A stretch of 64,000 bases of DNA from Glandiceps talaboti (taxonomy: Eukaryota; Hemichordata; Enteropneusta; Spengelidae), in NCBI RefSeq assembly GCF_964340395.1, contig NC_135564.1, positions 12,814,391-12,878,390 on the forward strand. The letters are read 5' to 3'. The position numbers were made by a program, and so were the translations under genes. This document shows positions 1 through 9,966 of the stretch, piece by piece. How positions within the stretch are numbered: position 1 is the stretch's first letter; each line of letters starts with the position of its first letter. Below the pieces are notes generated by a model, which ran no database searches, was not told the DNA's origin, and saw only the letters and a program-made list of their open reading frames with translations.

Positions 1-192
1 CACACTGCCAGTTTTCATAGATGCACTGTTTGTTGCCACACAAGAATAACCCTTTATCACTATTACAAATGTCAACATTACAGTTCCGTTCGTCTGCACC
101 ATCAGAACATTTATTTTTGCCAGTACAGTGATCTTTAATACTGTAACAAGTCTTACCAGACAAGCAAGAAAACTCAGTCTCCTTACATTTAC
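1..192 (-). CDS. Receptor exon 9: LDLa4 and start of LDLa5 (cut by window edge)
   Basis: Acceptor CTACTACAG, then a phase-1 start. LDLa4 runs from CKETEFSC through [16 protein letters not shown]. LDLa5 begins [18 protein letters not shown] and continues IYENWQC at the window edge, where the exon is still open. Confidence 0.85.
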
Positions 193-3100
193 CTGTAGTA
201 GGAAAGAAATATTAAATGATCTATAATCCTGATGAATTTGATTTATTTTATCTTTTATTAATTACACTTCATCCCAGGCAAGTCAAAATTACACAATAAA
301 AACAAACAACAATAGATTACAACAAGACAGGAAGATCGTAAATATACCTAAAACAATAGCAACACGCAAACAATAAAAATACAAAAAAAAAACAATAACA
401 AAGATAGCCTGTAAAGGGAATGGACAAACAGGTGATAAGCACTTCAACTACTGTCCACCAACAAATTCATTATAATTGATCTAAACTTCATGAATTATTG
501 AACAAAAATGAGCATTTCAATATCAGTTTCAATGTCTATATATCTGTGATATGCAAATTAATAGCAATTAAGAATATTGGTGTCAATCAAATGCAAGATT
601 CTGTCAATTTATATTCATATGATTTGCATATTTATCATCAGCATATCTACCATCAATCATGTATATCTCTCATTTGTATCTTCAGATTGTATATTTATGA
701 TTTAATATGAATAATTATGCTTTTTATATATTCATAGTGTCATTTGCATATTTATGTTGTTTATATATTCACAGTGCTGATTCCACACTAACACTGTCAT
801 GTGCACATACATACACTTTGCATATTCATGTTACCTTGCATATTTGTAACAATGCATATTAAAGGCATAATTTACATATTGTAAAAAAATACTGTTATAT
901 GCATATTGAGGTAAGATTTACATATTTGTAACAATTACTATCATATGCATATTGATGGTATAATTTACATATTTATAACAATTACTATCATATTCATATT
1001 ATTGGTTAATTTACATATTTGTAACAATTACTATTAATTTGCATATTTGCATATCATTTGTACACTGTGCATTTCTGTAAATTTGTAACAATTACTATCA
1101 TATGCATATTGATGGTATAATTTACATATTTATAACAATTACTATCATATTCATATTATTGGTTAATTTACATATTTGTAACAATTACTATTAATTTGCA
1201 TATTTGCATATCATTTGTACGCTGTGCATTTCTGTAAATTTGTAACAATTACTATCATATGCATATTGATGGTATAATTTACATATTTATAACAATTACT
1301 ATCATATTCATATTATTGGGTAATTTACATATTTGTAACAATTACTATTAATTTGCATATTTGCATATCATTTGTACGCTGTGCATTTCTGTAAATTTGT
1401 AACAATTACTATCATATGCATATTGATGGTATAATTTACATATTTATAACAATTACTATCATATCCATATTAATGGTTAATTTGCATATTTGTAATAATT
1501 AATATTCATTTACATATTTGCATATCATTTGTACGCTGCACATTTCTGTAAATTTAAATTTTTGTCCTTGAATGTATGTATACATACCGCAACCCATTTC
1601 ATCCTGACCATCTTCACATTCAAACTTTTTGTCACATCTTTCAACATTTTCATAATAACAATTACTAAGATCACTGCATTGCACTTGATCAACTAGACAA
1701 GACCCTGAAAAGCAAACACAACACAAATACTATTACTTCACTGAAAAGATAAGAAACTAAAAATAAGTCTGAAATGAGAATGAAAGTTACTGAATCTGTT
1801 TATCTACCCCGTAGTCAAACAACAAATTGAGAAATTATTAGTATTATATTCAGAATCACATTGAAATATAATTACCTTTACATTGGTAGGTAAAGTTGAA
1901 CTCTTTATCATTGTGTTCAGATTCAAATTCAAATATGATTACCTTTACATTGGGAGATAAAGTTGAACTCTTTATCATTGTGTTCAGATTCAAATTCAAA
2001 TACGATTACCTTTACATTGGTAGGTAAAGTTGAACTCTTTATCATTGTGTTCAGATTCAAATTCAAATACAATTACCTTTACGTTGGTAGGTAAAGTTGA
2101 ACTTTATCATTGTGTTCAGATTCAAATTCAAAATATTATTACCTTTACGTTGGTAGGTAAAGTTGAACTCTTTATCATTGTGTTCAGATTCAAATTCAAA
2201 ATATTATTACCTTTACGTTGGTAGGTAAAGTTGAACTCTTTATCATTGTGATCAGATTCAAATTCAAATACGATTACCTTTACGTTGGTAGGTAAAGTTG
2301 AACTCTTTATCATTGTGTTCAGATTCAAATTCAAATAAGATTACCTTTACGTTGGTAGGTAAAGTTGAACTCATTATCATTGTGTTCAGATTCAAATTCA
2401 AATACAATTACCTTTACTTTGGTAGGTAAAGTTGAACTCTTTATCATTGAATTCAGAATCAGATTCAAATAAGATTACCTTTACGTTGGTAGGTAAAGTT
2501 GAACTCTTTATCATTGAATTCAGAATCACATTCAAATAAGATTACCTTTACGTTGGTAGGTAAAGTTGAACTCATTATCATTGTGTTCAGATTCAAATTC
2601 AAATACAATTACCTTTACGTTGGTAGGTAAAGTTGAACTCTTTATCATTGAATTCAGAATCACATTCAAATAAGATTACCTTTACGTTGGTAGGTAAAGT
2701 TGAACCCTCTATCACTGAATTCAGAATTAGATTGAAATACCACTAGAAGTCTACTGCCAGTTGATTCTTTGACATTTCGAACATCCGTGCTGTCTGCATT
2801 CAGATGAACAATTTCTTGCTGTAAACAAAGAGACAGTGGATTATTCCATTAATAATTGTTTGTAAATGTATATGTGTACATAGTAAATGTTTATGTGTAC
2901 ATGATAAAAAAAATCATATGTATTTTGTAATATGATTCTGTCATTTTACAATGTCATGATGCCCAAATACCAAAGTAGATGACCTTTGACCCTAGCTAAA
3001 ATCCCACATAAGTTAGATGGTGATATGAAGTCATATTATCTTTCAGCCAAGTAAAATACCAATGACATAAGGGGCCCTGTCACCATGAGTCATTGAAAAG

Positions 3101-6100
3101 AGATGACAAAATGTTTGACTCGTATTTTGAGCACCACAGATCTATGGCTTAGATGTGCATTAATATGAACGTTGACAATATAAATCTTGTCTCTTCTCTT
3201 AAAATATGTAGAACTTAGGCCAAAAAAAAGAATTGTTTCTGGTCAGCACACACATCACTTAAATACCCTTGTGTTGGTCTTTTTTTCTGTGTGTGTTTGT
3301 CCTGCCCAGACAGTCTGCAGATCCGGGGGAGAAACACAAAAATATCCCTCCTATACTTCAGTGAAGCCAACTGCAGAGACAATCATGAACAAGCAAATTA
3401 ATGACATCTGCCCCACACACATTTGCTCTAAAAAAAAGTACTAAATAAAAAGAACAGTAACTGCCATATATAGTCGACTGAGTGACAAGTTTGTTGAGAA
3501 TAAAAAAGAATTTGCATCGTCCCACCACTTTAGAAAAACTGTCCTGACCAGAAACAATTCTCTTTTTTTTTTGCCTTAGTTTGCACATGGCATAATAACT
3601 CTCACCTCAACAGTGCTGTCTCCATCATAAACAATGACATAATCAGTTGAGTGAATTTGGAAATCAACATTCCGTAGCTGTATGGTACTCTCTTCATCCG
3701 TTTCAATCGTCCAGGAACACCGACTATTACTAGCATACTGGTTGGGATAGTTTGGAGAAGTGAAATAACCAGTTTCCGCATCTAGATAGTGATTGCAGTA
3801 TTCACTGCAATCTGCTTCATCTGATCTGTCAGCACAGTCCCATATACCGTCACATTTACGAAACTCTGGCAAACAGCCGAACTCATCCGTATCATTAAAC
3901 TGGCATCGAAAGTGATGAATTTCACATTCATCAGGATGTTTACCTGTAACATTTGAACACATTTGAAAATGAGTCCTTATTATCATCATCATATTCAGGG
4001 GCATGTTTGATTTGCTCAATCATGATTGTGATTAACCTGACGTCGTTTCTCAAAACGAAGTTGTAAACAAAATACTCAATCACGATCATGATTACTTACA
4101 TGTAAACCTTTTTAAAAGTTTCACACATTTCCTATAAATTAAATGATTGAACATCATCAAAATGATTACAATGGTAACAAATTACTAATCTCACCGAACA
4201 TACTGTTTTCAATCATTTCTAACTTGCTGTCAGCCACGCGCATGTGATATTATGATATTACGTTGTCCGCCATCTTGTAATCACGTAAATCATGGTTCGG
4301 GGCATGATTACTATAATTACCAATCATGATTGTGATTGGTACTTATCAAACGCAAAATCATGATTGTGATTGATAAATCACGATTATGATTATGCAAATC
4401 GAATGTGCCCCTGGTTACTGAAGTTCCGATCATTTTGTATGTCATCACCACAAGAGGGCGCTCCAAGATTTGTGGCTAGAATTTGGTCACAGTTAATGAA
4501 CTTAAGGTAGTGCCACATTAAGAAATAGACAAAATGTGTATAAAGGAACTCTGTATGTTCTTAGAAAGCATTACACAAGTGGTTAGGCATGTTTTGATAA
4601 ACTATAGTTGCTAATAAAAAAAGTACAATTAGAACAACATCAAAAATGGTGCCAATGGCATTATAGCACAACTGTATTTTGCTGTTGCTGTCTCTGTGCT
4701 ACAATAGTATAGTAAACTATTGTGGCCCTCACTTCTGGCCTCAAAACGACTTGTGAACAGCGCTCCTAGTGACCAAACCATGAAATCTTTTATCGCTCTA
4801 ATAACTGAAATATGGTGTATTGCTGTTGAAAGAAATTTGACTATTTAGGTATGATAGTTAACATTGTAAGTATAATAGTAATTAGGTATGATGATTAACA
4901 TTGTAAGTATAACAGTAATTAGGTATGATGATTAACATTGTAAGTACAATAGTAATTAGGTATGATGATTAACATTGTAAGTATAATAGTAATTAGGTAT
5001 GATGATTAACATTGTAAGTACAATAGTAATTAGGTATGATGATTAACATTGTAAGTATAATAGTAATTAGGTATGATGATTAACATTGTAAGTACAATAG
5101 TAATTAGGTATGATGATTAACATTGTAAGTATAATAGTAATTAGGTATGATGATTAACATTGTAAGTATAATAGTAATTAGGTATGATGATTAACATTGT
5201 AAGTATAATAGTAATTAGGTATGATGATTAACATTGTAAGTACAATAGTAATTAGGTATGATGATTAACATTGTAAGTATAATAGTAATTAGGTATGATG
5301 ATTAACATTGTAAGTATAATAGTAATTAGGTATGATGATTAACATTGTAAGTATAATAGTAATTAGGTATGATGATTAACATTGTAAGTATAATAGTAAT
5401 TAGGTATGATAGTTAACATTGTAAGTATAATAGTAATTAGGTATGATGATTAACATTGTAAGTATAATAGTAATTAGGTATGATGATTAACATTGTAAGT
5501 ACAATAGTAATTAGGTATGATGATTAACATTGTAAGTATAATAGTAATTAGGTATGATGATTATTAACATTGTAAGTATAATAGTAATTAGGTATGATGA
5601 TTAACATTGTAAGTATAATAGTAATTAGGTATGATGATTAACATTGTAAGTATAATACATTAGATTTACCAGATGGACACTCTGCTTGGGTTTCATCAGA
5701 ACCATCTCCACATTCATCCATACCATTACATTTCCAGTAACTCGGTATACATTTCCGGTTTCGACACATAAACTGGTCCATGGCATCACATGATATTGAT
5801 GGTACTTCACCTGTAATAATAACAACACATCTTTCAGTATGTAACATCGGTTAAAATTACAAGTCTGAATCACTAGTTGTTTGGTTGGGTTATAATAATA
5901 ATAATTAAATAACACTATATAATAAGGTACATTATATAATAATGTTGGTTTTTATATAGCAATTTCCTATTCTGTGCTCAAAGCGCTTTACAATTATTAC
6001 CCCTGGCATGGACCTATAGCAGCACAACATTTTGTATTTTGGTGCAAAAAATAATTTTTGTGGTTGCTACATACATTTTGTATTTTGATGTAAACATGAG

Positions 6101-9100
6101 TTTTGTAGCTACATACACTGTACTTTAGTGCAAAAATCTTCTTTTTATGTCACTACATACACCGTGTACTTTGGTGTCAAAATGATTTATGTTACTGCTA
6201 TGTATATTGTGTACATAGATTGCAGAAATCATTTTCTTTAAATACTTTATACCTGATATTGCCATGTACTGTAATCACTGTCTAAAAGTCTTAACTACTA
6301 GTATTCATCATCCATCATACAGCAATAATAGGGAATTTGGAAACCCGCCATGTTGAATGTTGCATCCTGGGAAACGTGATAATAAATACTAATACAATGT
6401 TTACAACCACGAATGATCAATTCATAGTTACACTGACAATTGTGGGCAGTTTATTTTATCAGTAGCTCCAGATTAGGTATTACAATAACCACAGATAATC
6501 CCATAGTCCTTTGTGTCTGAGCATGCTCAGTCTGGATTGCAAGTTCCCTATTGGTTGACTTAAAGCTCCACTAGCTGCAACTTCAACTTTTTTTTAACTG
6601 GTTGGTTTGACATAATGACTAACACATAACATTATATATGCTGTGCAGTATTGTATCACCTGTGGGTAAACGCTACATATATCCAATCAAATTGATTTTT
6701 GGGTCCACACCCAAAAATCAGTGCCCCAATAAATCACAATTTCAACTTATTACTATACTACTTATAGATAAAATAGACCTCTAATTGATATGTACAATGT
6801 CTAATTATTGGTACATGTCATATTTTAAGAATTTTCAGTAAATATCTGTTGGTTGTCTGATCAAAAAAAAATCAATACTACATTTACAGTTTGTGCTGCT
6901 TTAATATTAATACCAATACCTCATACCATATACTACATATATGTGTAATACCCACCTATGGTATATTGTAGTAAAAATCCAATTCCTTCCCCACTGCTAC
7001 CTGTGTGGAACTTCAGCCAGACATGATTTCGTTCAGAAATGAAGGGTTCTGGTATTTCACGACCACAATAACTTATACTGCCTTGGTTGCCATTAACGAC
7101 TGGTCCAATTTCTAGGTAGTCTGAATCACAGTTGACTTGAAATTCTTCAAAACTAAACCAAATAAAAAGTTTTGTAATTAGTAAAATGTTCTCTCAACAT
7201 AGAATGCACCTTAGAAATAAACTCTTTCAACAACTGCTGTTACTTTAGTCAAGAAAATTTAGAACTATTCTCACACTCAAGAAGAAGAAAATTGGGGCCA
7301 CCTTAAAATTTCTCAAATAGAGGTCAAAATGAAATCAAAATTTAGTCATTTTAGAATCCAATATGGCCGCCATTTTAGAATCCAATATGGCCGCCAAGTA
7401 TGGCAATGTTTGAAGAGAAATGAAGAAGCCTACATTAATGTATGCAGTTGGCTTTAGGGTTTTTGCTGATCATATGCAAAAGATATATTGATCGGGTTTT
7501 GTAAGAGAGAGTGGTATGCTTGTAAAATCTTTAACACAAACATGTTCCAGTGAAAGAATACACTTTGAGTTACGTCTAACGTTTTATATTTATTTGATAA
7601 TACACTATGATACGTCATTAAAAATATTGTCCTCGGCATTTCTTTTATGTTTTCTCGAAAGGCTTATATAATGATTTGTTGACAGTAATTAATTGCATGC
7701 TAACAAATACAATGTATTAGTACATAAAATGCATGGATAAAATGTCAGTAATGCGTTCATCAAATATTTTACTTTACATTTTATGAGTGGTTTATCAAAT
7801 TGTTTGTTGCGAGAAAAGAGCCTTCATTCTGTATTTCTTGGGTATGCTATGATGTGTTTGTTTAGGAAATGAGGGTTTCTATTAATAAGTAGACTTGTTC
7901 ATTTTGCAGTTACATAAAAAAAAAGGTAATGCAAAAAAAAAGGTAATGCTCACGTAAAAAAAACAATTAACGAGCATCACCAACATAACTATGATTTTCT
8001 GGGAAATTTGTAATGAAGTTTTAAGTAGTATCAACTGTATTAGGAACAATTTTTCCTACAGCAAAGTTTAAGGCAACATAGAATTACTATGATTTTGAAA
8101 CAAATGATCCCTGAGCATGTCACACTGTCTTAAATGCCTTGAATGTTGTAAGTCCAATGAAAAACATTATTTGTCTTTTCTAAAGGATACAAGACATGAA
8201 TTTTGCTTTGAAGTTTAATAGATTGTAAGCTAACCGGGGAGTTGAGGAAGTTATATAGGACAGTTGCACCAATATATATCATAGATTCTTAGTCTTGTAA
8301 AAAACCTTAGAAGATTGCTCATCAAAAGCCGAGTATGACAGTACCTCCGGTGCATGTCAGACAAGCCCTCAATGCTATGTGACCTGTGGTTGCTTTTTAC
8401 ACATAAGTTAGGAGAATTGCTTGAGGGTCTAGATTCTACAGTCTGTGTCAGTGGTAATAATTATTCAGAACTATGATCACTACGTCCATTGTGGAAAGGG
8501 GCTTCATCAATTTGCACTATTACATTCTATGGATTTCCTGTTATTTTATGCTTCATTGCATATCATGTGTCTTTTGTCTGCGTATCATGTGTCCTGTATT
8601 TCTTTTGTTCTCACTTCTGTTTTTTGGAGCTTCACACACATACATACACATATTTCTCTTTTCTGACAATTTGTTGACAAATGATATAATGGGCCGCAAA
8701 GTTTACTTGTACTGTTTACACATGGACATCAAGCTACAGTACACAATACAACAACAAGAAGACAGGTAATTCAGAGAATTTAGACTTTTTTCGGTGAAAC
8801 TTTAATTCATTTTTCAACTATTGACAAAATAAAAATGAAAGTAACCACTACTTGTGCTGCAATGAATAAGACTCTTTTGAAAATGACTATTGAAACAAAG
8901 AGCACATCAGTTTTGGCATACTGTTTTGGCGAACTGTTTTGGCATACTGCTTTGGCGAACTGTTTTGGCGTACTGTTTTGTTGTATTGTTCTGGAATACT
9001 GTTTTGATGTACTGTGGGATATTTCATTATCAATTGGAACATACTACTCTTGCAATCAAGGTCTCGGTTTACTAAGAGTGGCACAAACAAAACTGTCTTA

Positions 9101-9909
9101 AGCAATGACAGCACTTGGAGCAATGTCTTTCCCAGTGACAACATTTGGAGCAAATGTCTTACCAAATGAGAGCCCTTTATACAAAATGTCTTACCCAATG
9201 ACAGTACTAGGTGCAAATGTTTTACCCAATGAGAACATTTGTTACAAATGTCTTACCTTATTGTAATGATTTCACCATTTTCATGATTGCTGCTAATAAA
9301 CCAGCTGCAGTCTAAGTTGGGGTTGTAAAGACTTGGGTAACCGGGAGATGCTATCTCTCCGATAGGACCAGATCGTTGTTGACCACTGCCTTCAACACAT
9401 TCTTTGGATAAAATAGCATGATAATTCACAGCATATGAGCTTAATTGGTGATACCAGTAATCAATTCTTGACTAAACTTACATTTGTTCATGTGTTAATA
9501 GCAGAGGAAAGAACAAGAAGGTCAAATTATTCTCAAACGCATATACAGCAATGTCTGTGTAACTAACACTGGAGTGGAAGACATGGAATTGACCAAGAAA
9601 ACAAATTATTATTTTTATGTCGCCCCTAAATGATGAAATTCTATTTGTGGTAAGAAGAATCTATTGTGCGGTCATTCACTGTTCTACATTACTCTATACT
9701 AGTCTTGTCAAATCTATTCTGTCAGACATCTTGAACTCATCTGTGTTTGAATACAGTAATGGTAATTTGACATGATAATCAAGAATTGTTGTCTTATTTA
9801 CCTTCTTCCTGCCTGTCAGTGTCTGACAGTGATGATCTCTTGGAAACATCCTCTATGGACAAAATTATAAAATGTTCTCATGTGAGACAAGCTTGAACTA
9901 ATGAACATG

Positions 9910-9966
<57 letters not shown>

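Noticed and set aside
2030-2334. Possible extra CUB-like exon copies in intron 7
   Set aside because: The copies do encode FNFTYQRK, but they lack acceptors, shift frame from copy to copy and run into stops, so they are array units and not exons.
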